This document shows positions 11,188 to 25,500 of a stretch of 64,000 bases of DNA, one piece after another; the first letter of the stretch is position 1, and each line of letters starts with the position of its first letter. The position numbers and the translations under genes were made by a program. The notes under the pieces were generated by a model. The model was not told the DNA's origin, did not search any database, and saw only the letters and a program-made list of their open reading frames with translations. The stretch lies in the NCBI GenBank assembly GCA_022575985.1, contig JAKSXM010000246.1:12976001-13040000 (forward strand). The letters run 5' to 3'. This DNA comes from Anagrus nilaparvatae (lineage: Eukaryota; Arthropoda; Insecta; Hymenoptera; Mymaridae).

Positions 11188-14100
11188 AAAACGCTGCCAA
11201 GTGATTGGCACTATGGTTCCTCATCAACAATAGCAAAATATTTATAATGGTCTATTTAATCTAATAAAAATGATGTTTTTTTAATTTTTTTATATGAAAA
11301 ATATTCACACAAAAAATTTGAAAAATTACGTATAAGATGGAAAAAATCCTTTAAAAACAATAATTCTAGAGATTAGTACTTTCATAGAAATAAATTAAGT
11401 ACTACATCCAAAAAGCAAAAAAATTATTGTGTTTTGGTTCCTCATAGAGGAACCTTTGTGATAGATGAAATTTTGATTTTTGATTTTTTGGCATATAAGC
11501 ACGTTTTGGGACCTCAGGAAGCTAAAAAACCGGTTTTTAAAAAAAGTCTGTATGTGTGTGTGTGTGTATGTGTGTGTGTGTGTATGTATGTAACCGGTGA
11601 AATTTCACAACCATTATGGAATTAAGACCTAATTTTTTTTTCAAAAATTTTTTCATCAAAAAATCTCAAACTACTTTTTTTTTTTTTTTAATTTGGATGT
11701 AATACCTCATTTATTTCCACGAAAGTACTTATATTTGAAAGTACGATTTTTACTCGATATCTCGAATCTGATAACTAATTTTTTGAAAATTTTTTTCTCA
11801 AAATTTTTTTCACCAAAAAATACAAAAAATACCAATTTTTTTTTTCTTTACGGACGCAGTACTTAATTTATTTCTGTGGAAGTACTAGTTTTAGAAATAT
11901 CGTTTATAGCATTTTTTTGGACCTGATACTTAATTTTTTCAAAATTTTTTTCTCAAAATTTTTGTCGCCAAAAAATACAAAAAACGCCAAAATTTTTTTT
12001 ATTTTAGGACGTAATACTTAATTTTTTCCTATGAAAGTACGAATATCTAAAATTATCGTTTGTAAAGGATTTCTCCATCTGATACGTAATTTTTCGAAAT
12101 TTTTTTTTTTCAAAACTTTTTACATAAAAAAATTAAAAAAAACACTATATTTTTTTTTCTTTTTGGATGTAGTACCTCATTTTTTTCCATAAAAGTACTG
12201 ATATCTAGAAGTATCGTTTTTACTCTATATCTCAAATCTTATAATTTATTTTTGAAAATTTTTTTCTCAAAATTTTTTTCACCAAAAAATACAAAAAATA
12301 CCAATTTTTTTTTCTTTACGGACGCAGTACTTAATTTATTTCTGTGGAAGTACTAGTTTTAGAATTATCGTTTATAGCAATTTTTTGGACCTGATACTTA
12401 ATTTTTTTAAAATTTTTTTCTCAAAATTTTTGTTGCCAAAAAATACAAAAAATGCCAAAATTTTTTTTATTTTAGGACGTAATACTTAATTTTTTTCTAT
12501 GAAAGTACGAATATCTGAAAATATTGTAACCGGTGATATTTCACAAATAATTTCTAATAAATTTTATTTTGGAATTAAGACCTAATTTTTTTTTCCAAAA
12601 TTTTTTCATCAAAAAATCTCAAACTATTTTTTTTTTTTTTTTAATTTGGATGTAATACCTAATTTATTTCCATGAAAGTACTTATATTTGAAAGTACGAT
12701 TTTTACTCGATATCTCGAATCTGATAACTAATTTTTTTTAAATTCTTTTCTCAAAATTTTTTTCACCAAAAAATTCAAAAAAAAACTTAATTTTTTTTTA
12801 TTTTTGGATGTAGTACCTAATTGATTTCTATGACAGTACTAGTTTTAGAAATATCGTTTATAGTAATTTTTTGGACCTGAAACTTAATTTTTTCAAAATT
12901 TTTTTCTCATAATTAAAAAATCAAAAAAATTTAAAAATCTGTAATATTTTTTTTTTTTTTAGTGTAATACTTCCTTTAATTCCATGAAAGTACTAATATT
13001 TGAAAATTTTGCAATCGGTGGTATTTAACAACCATTATGGAATTAAGATCTAATTTTTTTTTCAAAAATTTTTTCATCAAGAGATTTCAAAATACTTTTT
13101 TTTTTTTTTAATTTAGGTGTAATATCTCATTTATTTCCATAAAAGTACTTATATTTGAAAGTATGGTTTTTACTCGATATCTCAAATCTGATAATTAATT
13201 TTTTGAAAATTTTTTTCCCAAAATTTTTTTCACAAAAAAATACAAAGAATACCAAATTTTTTTTTTGTTCGGACGTAGTACCTAATTAATTTCTATGAGA
13301 GTACTAGTTTTAGAAAGCTTATTCATAGCAATTTTTTGGATCTGATACCGGATTTTTTCAAATTTTTTTTCTGAATATTAATAAAACAAAAAAATTAAAA
13401 AATCTGTAATATTGTTTTTTTTTAAGTGTAATACCTAGTTTATTGAAAATTTTTTTCTAAAAATTTGTTAAATAAAAAATATTAAATCACAGCAACATTT
13501 TTTTTCTTATAAAATACGGTATTTAACTTTTTTTTATGAAATACTGATATCTCAAATTATAATTTTTATTAGATAAAATAGACCATTATAAATATTTTGC
13601 TATTGTTAATGAGGAACCATAGTGCCAATCACTTGGCAGCGTTTTTTTAATTTCTTTATACAAAAAATTTTGAAGAAAATAAATTTACAAAAATTTCGTA
13701 TCAGATGGAGAATTCCTTTAAAAACGATAATTCTAGATATTAGTAGTTTCATAGAAATCAATTAAGTACTAAGTCCAAAAAGAAAAAAAATTATTATGTT
13801 TTTTTAATTTTTTTATTAAAATAATTTTGAAAAAAAAAATATTGAAAAATTACGTATCACATGAAATAATCATTTAAAAACGATAATTCTAAATATTCGT
13901 ATTTTCGTAGAAAAACATTAAGTACTACATCCTAAAAAAAAAAAAAAAAATGGCATTTTTTATATTTTTTGGCGACAAAAATTTTGAGAAAAAAATTTTC
14001 AAAAAATTAAGTATCAGTTCCAAAAAATTACTTTTATAGAGGTTCTTAAAACTAGTACTTCCATGGAAGCAAATTACGTTCAAAGAAAGAAAAAAATTGG

Positions 14101-14344
14101 TGTTTTTTGTATTTTTTTATGAAAAAAATTTTCAAAAAATTAAGTATCAGATTCGAAATATCGAGTAAAATCCATATTTTCAAATATAAGCACTTTCGTG
14201 GAAATAAATGAGGTATTACATCCAAATTAAAAAAAAAAAAAGTACCTCGAGCTTTTTTGGTGAAAAAAATTTTGAAAAAAAAATTAGGTCTTAATGTCGT
14301 GTTGGCTGTGAAATATCACCGGTTACAGTGCGACATACATACAT

Positions 14345-14377
<33 letters not shown>

Positions 14378-14495
14378 GACTTTTTTTAAAATCCGGTTTT
14401 TTAGCTTCCTGAGGTCTCAAAACGTGCTTATATGCCAAAATATCGAAAATCAAAATTTCATCTATCACAAAGGTTCCTCTATGAGGAACCAATTT
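11188..14495 (-). mobile_element. T-rich repeat element, reverse copy, split by a forward copy
   Basis: The left boundary has the family terminus 'ctgccaagtgattggcacta' and the right boundary the other terminus, the complement of 'ggttcctcatagaggaac' (14475-14492). Between 11275 and 11435 and again from 13650 to 14300 the internal ~150-190-bp units run in reverse ('gtactacatccaaaaag', 'atttttgagaaaaaaatttt'). The two reverse parts look like one element interrupted by the forward copy at 11436-13650. A CA-rich microsatellite (about 14334-14378) sits inside the right terminus. No protein is encoded. Confidence 0.6.
11436..13650 (+). mobile_element. T-rich repeat element, forward copy with internal tandem array
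   Basis: It starts with the hairpin 'ggttcctcatagaggaacc', then 'catataagcacgttttggga', a (TG)n tract at about 11547-11590 and 'gtaaccggtgaaatttcac'. About ten imperfect units of 150-190 bp follow ('ggatgtagtacctaatttat', 'ttggacctgatacttaattt', 'caaaatttttttcaccaaaa'). It closes with 'gaggaaccatagtgccaatc-acttggcagcg', whose 'gccaatcacttggc' can fold. Terminal hairpins, a microsatellite near one end and internal tandem repeats recall Helentron-associated non-autonomous elements, but I see no diagnostic 3' end and leave the class open. Confidence 0.65.
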
Positions 14496-16583
14496 CGAAA
14501 TTCTATTTGGTTGGTTTTGTAGCTAATAAAACAATATTTTACACGTATTTTATTATTTTTTATTTAAACAATTGTTAACCGGTGAAATAAAGAGTTAAAT
14601 AAATTACGCGTGACGTCACAATCCAGATTCCCTATACTTTTAACATCGTGTTTCATGGACTGTGACCATCCACTACCAGTATTTTAGCTACTTTAATTAG
14701 TAATTACTCAGTCATTTTTAATTTTTATGACAAATAAAAAAATACGTGTCGAATATTTTTCTATATATTCTGAGAATATCCAAATTATCTTGAATAAAAC
14801 AATGTATATGTTACACAAGTAAATAAACTACTACTACTACGATATTTTCAGAATATCTAAAAATTTGCGTTAGACAACCCTAATTTAAGAATAATGTTGT
14901 CGCTTGGGACTGATTTTTAGTTTTTGTAGCCAATTTGCATTTACAAAACATGCCTTTCCAAATTTTTATACAAAGCTGGTTCTGCAATAATTAAAAATAA
15001 AAGCAACCGCAATTCAATGCGTAAAACATGATGTGGTTGTGGTTGCGACTCAATTTTACGACATTTGTAGATGGAGCCTAAAACCTATTTAAGAGCTACG
15101 TGTATATCAATGTATGAGGTATGCAAGATTATAAATTTCTATCCTTTTGTTAGTTTTTATTGGTTATATTATTTTTATAATCAATTCCTGAATTTAATTT
15201 AATATCTCTTAAAAAGGCATTATTTTAATATCTGCTTAGAATCTAGTAGCACATAAATTTATACAAACTGAACTAAACCCAATTAGTTAATGTTTTGTTG
15301 AAAACTTTCATCTATTCTTGTAAACAGTTTCATTAAAATTTCCCTAATATTTAAAAATTTACCAAGCACAATAACAGGTACACAACCAACTAACCCTACG
15401 ACGCTACATTCGTCTAAATTCTATTTTGATGAACTAAAAAAATAAAATTTCTGCAAAATAAAATAATAAAAGAAGAAAAAAAAATGTTAAAAGTACACAA
15501 AGTAGCATCTAATAATACATTAATTAAAAAAAGCTCATGTCCTACTTTTATGAAAATTCAGTTTCAGGAAGCAAAAAAAAGCGACTATAAAAAAAAAATT
15601 ATTTTTCCTGTTTTTCACTCATAAAAAAGTCACATTTTTTTTTAATACTTTTCTTCTACATATTTTTAAAGTCCCTTTTTATATCTACGATATTTTTCTT
15701 TTCTTTTTTTTTATTATTTATTATTAAAATAAAAAAGTAACGATGTGGAAAAATTACTGGCTGTCAACTCAGTTTTTAAAAAAAGTCAACTGAAATTCGT
15801 ATAATTTTTTTTTTTTTGTATATAAAGACTTTTTTACTGATGTCAACCAAACTTTTTTACGGTTAAGTGACTTATGATTTCATTTTTTTTTTATAAAAGA
15901 CGAGTAAACAATTTTTTTCAACTTAGGAAATGACATATTTTTAAAAAATATCTAAGAAAAAATTAATCGAATAGTCCATTTTGCATATTTAAAAGATACT
16001 TTATCGAGAAAAAATTACGTTTAATAAGAATTTCCCAGATTTACACGAACGTTCAATACCAAATTTTTTTCAAATAAAAATTTTTCTACATATTTTAGCA
16101 CGGAATCGAAGAAATATGAGAATTCAAAAAAAAATAAAAAAAGTGGTACCATAACGCAGGTGTACGTGATGATACTTTTTCTTTTATAGATGTGTATTTT
16201 TTTCAAACACAATGATGTAGTAGTAAAAAAAAGGCGAAAAGTGTAAAAAAAAAAAAATTCTACATTTTTTCACGATTTTACGCGCATCGTTTTACCATTT
16301 ATTTATTTGAGATACAGTCTTGCATTTTTTATTACTTTTTTTTTGTATTGTACAGTTTACGTGAATTCAAGTGGGAATTTACTTTCGGCCCCTCATCATA
16401 CACTCTTAAAAAAAAGGAAAAGATTATCCTATTTTTTATCCTTTTTATATTCTCTAAGTTTTTTATGTTTAAGAAAAAGTAAAACAAAAAAAAAAGAATA
16501 AATTATTTTATTTTTTATAAAGATTTATTTACAAAATAAAAAATTTTCATAAAACATAAAAAAAATATTATTTTTTTTTCCAG
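14496..16583. other. non-coding region upstream of the first seen exon of the 39-kb gene
   Basis: The missing 5' exon(s) of the gene at 16584-39464 could lie here, but I found no ATG-led segment with a signal-peptide-like product ending at a phase-0 GT. The frame at 16307-16501 has a hydrophobic start but uses TTG, not ATG, and has no convincing splice donor. The remainder is AT-rich, with poly(A)/poly(T) tracts. Confidence 0.4.
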
Positions 16584-19500
16584 GTACTTTTATTTCCAGA
16601 AGAAGGTTGGGCAAGAAGTGCAAGTAGTTCCTATTGGACTATAACAGCTTTTTGGTGGAGTAAAAGTCGTTGTAAAGTTGTTGAAGTTGCTGGCACGAGA
16701 AGGTATGAATAATTAAAAAAAAATTTTTGCATTAAAATATTAAAATTTATTTTAAAATATTATTAAAAATTAAAATAAGTTTTTTTTTTTAAAGAGTTAA
16801 GTACTTTAAGTAAATATACAAGAAAAACTTTTTTAAATTTAAGTTTTTAATCTCAAGAGAATTGTTATTTTAAACTATGTAAGTGCTTTATCTGTTATTT
16901 ACATAAATAAAATTTTTAATGTTAAACTGTCAGGTTTCTCAGCTTGAATTTTGTTTGAAAACTTGCTAAGAAAATGAAATTTACAATAATTTAGCTACAG
17001 GGATTTAGTATACTTCATTACGAGTGAAATATTTTCAAGAAAAATATAGGGAAATTCGGGGAAAAAGGATTTTAAAGGTTAGAGAAAAAAAATAATTGAA
17101 AATCACAATATTAAATTTGAACTTATGGGCTACCATCTTCCGGCTTCCGTAAAGTGTTTGTTCAAATAAAACTTAATCTATTAATTATACAAAAAAAACT
17201 TGAGCTTTTCAATTACAAATATGAATAATTTTCTTGAGCACAAGGCACGTTTTTATTATTAGCGAAAACTTATTTCCCGAAATTTTGATAAAGAAAAATA
17301 AAAATAAGCGGACTGTATATAAGAATTTTAATATCACTGGCACTTTGAAATTATTAAAATTAAAAAGGAGAAAACTGAATTTGAATTTATTTGAATGATA
17401 CAAAAAAGAACCGGGCGGCATGTGATATTTAATTTTGATTTATGACTGAACAAGGCAACGATTGACCACCAAAGAGAAAGAATTTTGGACAATTGTCAGT
17501 TTTATTGAATTGAAGATATTTTTGATAAGGGTGGGAATTCGTTATCTGAATAGTGTAGCCAAATCGGTCGGTAAATAATTTGAATATTACTTCAAATTGT
17601 AGAATGGTAATAGCGCGAGGTTTATAAAAAGATAAATAATAATTAAAATTAATAGAGAAGAAAAAGAAATACAAAAGTTAAAACTTTATTCTATAAATTT
17701 TATAAATTTTATATTATAAAGTTTGGTTGAAAGCTCGATGCCAGTTTCCAACATAAGGAAACAAGAAATACGGAATTTTGTTACTGGCCGTAACAACAAG
17801 TATTCAATAGTAATTCTGGGTCCTAAGTATTGGTTAATTATGTATAATTAAAAAATCTTTTATACATACCACCTACACTGAGAAAATGCTCCTTTTGAGC
17901 CAAAAGGAAATAACCTTAAAATAATTTCCTATTTGCCGTAAAAGGAATCCTTTTGTCGTAACATGATTTTTGACAAAAAATGAGATCATTTCCCTGCAAA
18001 AGATTGCTTTTATGTCAAATAAAGAATCATTTTCGGGCTGATTTTAAGATTATGTTTTTTTGGCTCAAAAGGATCATTTTATTATTGTAGTATAAGAACT
18101 GAACGTATGTAAAACTAAACCCTCCAAAAGTACGCTTTGTTTCCATCTATTGCATGTACTTCATCTAGCTATATGAATTTCTGCCAAGTGTACTCTCTAT
18201 CTTTACTCGCTAAAACCCAACATTCTTATACTGAGTACTGACCAGGATTTCTAATTAAGAGTACTATTCTATTTTTGGCTTCAGACATTTCGCATTTGTT
18301 TTGAGAGGATATACTCTATTTGAAAATCTTAAGGTTCTTTATCCTTGCCTCACTCAACTTCCTCATTTCTGCCTGTTTCAAAACGCCTCTTGTTACCTTA
18401 CTTGTATACTCTATAGTTAATGTGCAATCTTATAAGTACCCTGATTGACCCTGGTTGTAATAAAATTCATCATTCCATTTGGAATACCTACAGTATTTAA
18501 GCTTTCGTATGTCTGTGAATTTCGTATACCTTCTTTAGAGTTCTACTACCTGTGCATCACTTATCCGTAGCTATTAAACCCTTATGATTACTTTATTTGA
18601 CTAGAAATTTATATTAAATATTTTTTAAAACTATTTAAAGAAAATAAATAAGTAAACGATTTTTGGAAAATTGAAGCTTGTAAAAAATTTTTGAAACTTA
18701 TAAAAACCATTTTTGGTGAAGCTGACACCGAAAAAATGAGACCAACCAGAATTGTTTTGGTTAACTTGCCTTGTTACAGCGTTTTATTGAAAATTACTAA
18801 AAAACCTTGATTAATAACATGGAGCCTTGTTTTTCTAAGCTCAGAAGACCCATTAAAATAACTATATACTGTAATTTGGTTTTCCCAAGGCAGCGGTCAC
18901 CCCCTGTCTGTATTTAGATGTTGTAAATTCGTTCCATGCTTTTTGGTTAGGTATACCTGTCATATTGATTTCAAGTTACCGACCTTTTTTGTCAAATATT
19001 TGAAACAAAATTATTAAAAATATATTTATAAACATCCAAATACCATAAATTTATAAAAGAAAAATTTTTAATGAAATTATAATTAATACATTTTTCTTAG
19101 CACGTGGTGCATAAATTTTATAACCTATAAAAAATCTTTAAGCACATAGACTAAAACACACACATACTATATACATTTAACAAAGTATACATTATAAAAA
19201 TTAACTTCCATTTTATTAATATTAACATCATTTAATCATTTTTATTATGTCATTTAATTTAAATGATTTATTATTTAGAATTAAATATGATTAATGACAA
19301 ATTATTAATTTTAAAAAATTATCATTTTAATAATTTTACAAGTACATTAAGAACTTTTTTAAATATTAATTTTCATAATATATTCATAAAGAAAAGACTT
19401 TTTTTTTGTATTTTAATAAAGTTAATGAAGAAAAGAACTAAACAAATTTAACTTTCATAGAAAAAAAAAATACAATTTAAAATAGTAAAAGAAATAACAG

Positions 19501-22500
19501 TGACATTAAAGCATAAAAACGAATATTTTAAATTAAATTAAAAATCTTAAAAGCGTAAGAAAATAAAAAAAACTTAAAAAGTGTATATTAGCCAAAGTAT
19601 ATAAAAACTTATTTAGATAAAATAACACCACACCAGAAAAAAGTTAAAATTGTACTTAAGATATTATATTTTTGGACAGTAAATATCTTTGCATTATGTA
19701 GAAAAAGCACATTCAAAGAAATGACTTTTTTCATATATATATTTTAATGGAACTAGAAATGCTTATGACACGTTATATAATAATAATAACAAGAAGGAAG
19801 TTCGCAACACTGGATAATACGCTTCAAGAAACTAATGAGGTCAGACGCGGAAATACTCAAGCTCGTTCTCAGGAAATTCATTTCTCTATTTCAGTCTTTG
19901 AAAAAAAATTTTTTTTTTTCATACTTACTTACACATTTTCTGAATATATTTTAATACAACTTTATACTTACGCATAAATAAATTTTCTCTTTGAATTATA
20001 ATCTTAACCTCAAAATTTATTACTACGTACGTGCTTGATTAAAGAATTTTCCTTTTTAGTAGTGAAACAAAATAATTTTATAACATCATTATATGAATTT
20101 TATTATCAAGGTAAATCTAAACAAGTTAATTGCTATATATCTTAGAATTTCTATCTTAAATGTAAACAAAATTTTCAAAGAGAGAAAATTGACGTAAGCA
20201 ATATTTTCTACAATATATATACCCCTTTTGTATTTATAATAATAGGGATGAATAATATAGAGAGATAATGAAACTAACAATAAGAGATGAAAATAGATTT
20301 TAGTTTTGAAAATATGCTTACTAATATATTTTATAGACTGTTTTATATAATTATTTGAGTATATTGTTGTAAATTTATGTACAGAATTAATTACTTGTGT
20401 AAAGAAGTTTTCCTAAGAAAATGTTATTGTTTCTATGGATTAATTGTCTTATGACAAGTTATATACAGAAAATTTAGTCAATAACAGAGAAATAATCCTT
20501 GGAATAATCAATAGACTTCAAAGAAAACTATAATTAATCCATTGTTAACTTAAGTTTTATTGGGTTAGACTTGAATAAATCTTGTTAAAATTAGTCAAAT
20601 TTAGACGATCTTCGGTTAAGTATGAATTTTGAGGTTAGATATTTTTACTTGAGAAAATTTTTCAACATAGAAATGTATCTTGTAATTAAATTCTAGATAA
20701 TTAGGAGTTTCTTAGTAAATACCCTTGGTGATTCGTAGTTAGATACCCCTTTTTGTATTACGGTTATGTATCAATTCATTACACAGGTCCACAAAAAAAA
20801 TCAAAACTCAGAAGGTAGACCTGACCGACTATAAGTTTTTTGGTATATTGTACAGATGTCAAAGTTATTATTAACAGCTTTGAATCCGATATTTATAACA
20901 GTGAAGAATGGAGACTTTTTATTCACTCTTCTGTACGAAGTCTAAAGGCAGTCTGTAATAGCCCATTCTTTAAACAACTTATTATGAAACAATGAAATTA
21001 ATTCTTAAAAAAATAAATTATAAGGATCACAATTGAAAAATTTGCGGGGATTTAAAAATAATATCTATCTTGTTAGGGTAAAAATCAGGGTTTACTAAGT
21101 ATTAATCTTTTTGTGTATGTAGAACAGTCGTGGTCGCCTAAATCATTATACAAATAAAGAATGGGCTCCTTAAAAATGCCTTAACTCATCCATAAACCCT
21201 TAACAATGTGTTGGGTTTAATGCATCTAATAATGTGCTTCCCCCTCTTTTCCACATAAAACTTGGTTTAATGAAGCAGTTATCAAAGCATTAGATAAACA
21301 AAAGAATGAGGTATATAAGTATATACAGAAATAATTCCCGAAAAAAACAGACGCTAAGTCTAAAGGAGGTGTTTTTGATGGTTCTGAAATTCGCAAACTT
21401 TTTCGAGACACTGAAATCATAAAATGTATGGAAAACAAAGAGAAAAATACAAGTTTCAAAACTGTAGTTGAAAATTTTGTCGATAGACAGAAAAGTGACA
21501 ATTACAAAGAGAAAATAAAAAAGTTGCTTCAAAATTATAAAGCTTGGTTGCCTAATGAATATAAAACTGCACTATCTTGAAATACATGTAGATTATTTCC
21601 CGAGCATATTATGTGACTACAGTGGAGAACAGTGAAAGATTCCACCAGGACATTAAGGTAATGGGAAAGCGATATCAAGGTAGGTGGGACGAAAAAATGT
21701 TGGCCGACTATTGTTGGAGTTTAAAAAGAGATTTATCAGAAGACAGTTACGAAGAAGAGAATGTAAAAAGGGAAAAATATTTGAAAAGAAAAGCCCCTTG
21801 TAAACTTAGAAGGTCTTCAAAAAGTAAGAGAGTACGTCATCATAAAAATTTTTCGTAAATATAGGTAACATAATAAGATTTAATTAAAAAAAAAATTAAT
21901 ATTTTTATGTATATTAAAATATTAATTTATTTTCTTGTAATTCGTGCGTTAATATAGTTATTAATATGAATAAATTAATTTTTATAAGAACAATTACAGA
22001 CCCTCTAAGGAAGTTAAAAATTTACAGTAATTCTATTCAATATATTCTGATGATCTAATGTAATCCGGATAGTTAAATTTTAAGATCTACCATATTTCCA
22101 AACATTTTGTAATTTATATTCAAATTTTGTGAAACACAAATTTTTGACCACCTAACAAATGAGCTAGGATTAGATTTGTGTCTGAAATGAGCATTTAAAA
22201 TAGTTTTCATAAACATTTTTACGTTATATACTCCAAAATAGCCAAATAGAAATATGTAATAAAATTGAAATCTTACAAAAAATCAGTATTTGACCCCTAG
22301 AGGACTGGTAACCTATATTGAGTGGGTGTGGTCTAAGGGCTTATACGAGGGTTAAAAAATTTTGCATAAATGCGTTTTTAGCGGGGGGGGGGGTGAAAAA
22401 TTGACGCTTTTAGGGGGAGGAGTGAAAAAGTGACGTTTTTAGGGAGGGGGGGGGTTAAATGGACTTAAAATATTTTTGATTTAGGGACTTAGAATAAGTT

Positions 22501-25500
22501 GAAGTGGGAGTCAGGACCTGATCAGGCCCTGATAACAACAACAACTTAGAATACTTTAAGTTTATGGACTTGGGATAGTATATATTTCAGGATTTATTGT
22601 AATTTCGGTTTTTTGATTTATTACTATTATGAGTAAACATGTTCCATGCTCGTTGGTTGTGTAGTTACACAAACCGGTTATAAATTTTGGTTCCTCAAAA
22701 CGGAACCATTGTGATAGGTCAAATATCGATTTTTGATTATTTTTTTGCATATAAGCACGTTTTGAGACCCCAGGAAGCTAAAAAACTGGTTTTTAAAAAA
22801 AGTATGTGTGTTTAATTTGGATGTAATACCTCATTTATTTCTACGAAAGTACTTATATTTGAAAGTATGGTTTTTACTCTATATCTCGAAACTGATACTT
22901 ACTTTTTTTTAATTTTTTTTCCAAAATTTTTTTCACGAAAAAATACAAAAAACAACAATTTTTTTTTTCTTTTTGGACGTAGTACCTAATTTATTTCTAT
23001 GAAAGTACTAGTTTTAGAAACTTTGTTTATAGTCATTTTTTGGATCTGATACCAATTTTTTTAAAAATTTTTTTCTCAAAATTAAAAAAACAAAAAAATT
23101 AAAAAACCTGCAATATTTCTTTTTTTTTGGGTGTAATACCTCATTTAATTCCATGAAAACACTAATATCTAAAAATATTGTAACGGGTGATACTTCACAA
23201 CCATTATTGAATTAAGACCTAATTTTTTTTTCAAAAATTTTTTTATCAAAAAATCTCAAAATACTTTTTTTTTTTTTAATTTGGATGTAATACCTCATTT
23301 ATTTCCACGAAAGTACTTATATTTGAAAGTATAGTTTTTACTCGATATCTCGAATCTGATACTTAATTTTATAAAAATTTTTTTCCTAAATTTTTTTTCA
23401 CAAAAAAATACAAAATACACCAAATTTTTTTTTCTTTTTGGATGTAGTACCAAATTTATTTCTATGAGAGTACTAGTTTCAGACAGTTTGTTTATAGTAA
23501 TTTTTTGGATTTGATACCGAATTTTTCCAATATTTATTTCTCAAAATTGAAAAAGTTTTTTTAAACTATAATATTTTTTTTTTTTTTTTTTTGTGTAATA
23601 CTTGATTTAATTCCATGAAAGTACTATCTTGAATAATTATTATCCAATGAATTACGTTAGATTTTATTTGAAAAAAATAGATTTAGTTAAATTCAATACA
23701 TAAATTTTCTTTTAACTTTTAAAAGTTAATAGAAATGAATGAATGATTGCATGGTTGTAATCGGTAATATCTGTGGCATATTGAAGTATTTAGATCATTG
23801 TTTGAGGAACCTTAGTGCCAGCTAGTTGGCAGGGTATTTTTTTGTGGACCTGTGATATTTTCCTAATTATACGTCTAATAAATAAATAAATTTAGTGTTT
23901 TTAACTTATTTTCTCTTTGCTTAAGTATCTTTTAGGTTAATACAATCTGTTATACGGGATTGTTTTATTTTTTTTTGGTAATCTTTATATAAATCTAAAT
24001 AAATTTGAAGTGCCAAATCACAACTGTGTTTAAAATTTAAACTGCGCGTCATGATGGGATCAGTATTGGCAGCCTCATCAATTGCATCTTGTACAGACGT
24101 AATAATTTTGAGTAAGGATACTGTGTGAAATTTTTTCTCTGTTTCTTTAATTTCATCATCAGGTAAAATAATTTTTTCTTCGGCTAATTCAAGGTGAAAC
24201 GATCTCCAAAATTTCTGTTTCTTGCATATCAGCGAATCCTTCTCCCCCAATTTCTCGTGATATGCTGACCATACCTTGAATTCGATTATCGATTATTTGC
24301 CCGCTCTTTTGTTTTTTACGTAGCATACTTTTTAAAACTCTTCTAAGATAGTAAGCTTTAAAGGTTGCGATGACAGTCTGGTCCATAGGCTGAATTAACA
24401 AAGTTGTATTTGTGTAACTTGATAAAAATTTGGTTATATTTTTGTAAATAAAAACAAAAACAATCGAAAAAAAATTCAAATTTAAAAATTGAAACCGCGT
24501 ATACGGAGGGAAATAAGCGCGTATAAGGCGGGAGTGCCACAATTGGAAAACCGCGTGTAATAAACCGCGTATAAGGAGGGACTCCTGTACATTAAATGAC
24601 TTTCTTGAAGTATACTTGATACCTCTTCAGGAGGATCATTTAATCTACATATCTTTAATTTACATCCTACTCTCCCCCCCTCCTCGTAATTATTGTCATT
24701 ATTTGAAAAATACTTTATATATTATTTGTTCTTAAAAAATTATGCGTGGGGTTAGTTTCCAATTTTTAGGTACGCAACCAGGTAGGGGACTTTTTTTGTA
24801 TATTGTATTTTTTTTCAAATGTGAGGGAGAAATGCAGTTTGGAGAGGAAAATGTTCATATTAAAGCCTCCCCCCAAAAACTCTCTTTGAATGAAAAGCCT
24901 GGCTACTTGCCTGCCATTTTAATTTTGTTACACGACCGTAGTCTATTTCTTTATACAAATCTGCTACATGAGTTTTAAATCTGGAGAAAAAAGATAAAAA
25001 TTTTAATGTAGCAGAACCAATTAGTAGGTACCATTTTAATCCTTTTACCCAATAAAGGATTTTAAAACTTTTACAGAAGACTTTTAGAATGTAAAAACAT
25101 GAGGAACCAAAATTTGAAAATTTTTTAAAAGTTAACATTTCATTCATAAACTATTAGTTTATTTAATAATTCAAAAATATAACATTTGAAAATTTATAAA
25201 TAATGAAAATTTAAAGTTGATGAGATCCCAATGTACGTATTAATATTAAATGAAAATTTATATACAACTTACACGCTAATAAAATAATAATAATAAATCA
25301 GAAACAAATTAACAATAGTTTATTTTGTGAAACCACAGTAAAACTTTTAGTTCTCTAGCGTTTATACTTTGTATACATTATAAATATCATTATGAAACGT
25401 CGAGTAAAATTTTGTATAAGTTTTATCTTCGTATACATAATTTTATTAATTGGCTACATAATTAAAAACAAAATTTTTTTATTGGTAATTAATTTTATAG

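Larger units (their letters stand above)
20782..23856. mobile_element. TIR-bounded element, ~3.1 kb, carrying a dead mobile-element gene
   Basis: The left end reads 'cacaggtccacaaaaaaa' (from 20782) and the exact complement 'tttttttgtggacctgtg' closes at about 23854. Between them lie the degenerate gene at 20860-21860, a G-rich repeat (22380-22460) and a copy of the T-rich element family (22683-23845). The 18-bp perfect inverted match is what ties the ends together. I see no clear target-site duplication, so the unit is provisional. Confidence 0.45.

Noticed and set aside
16307..16501. Hydrophobic frame that could look like a signal peptide for the following exon
   Set aside because: It starts at TTG with no ATG upstream in frame and ends in a lysine-rich low-complexity tail without a convincing donor.
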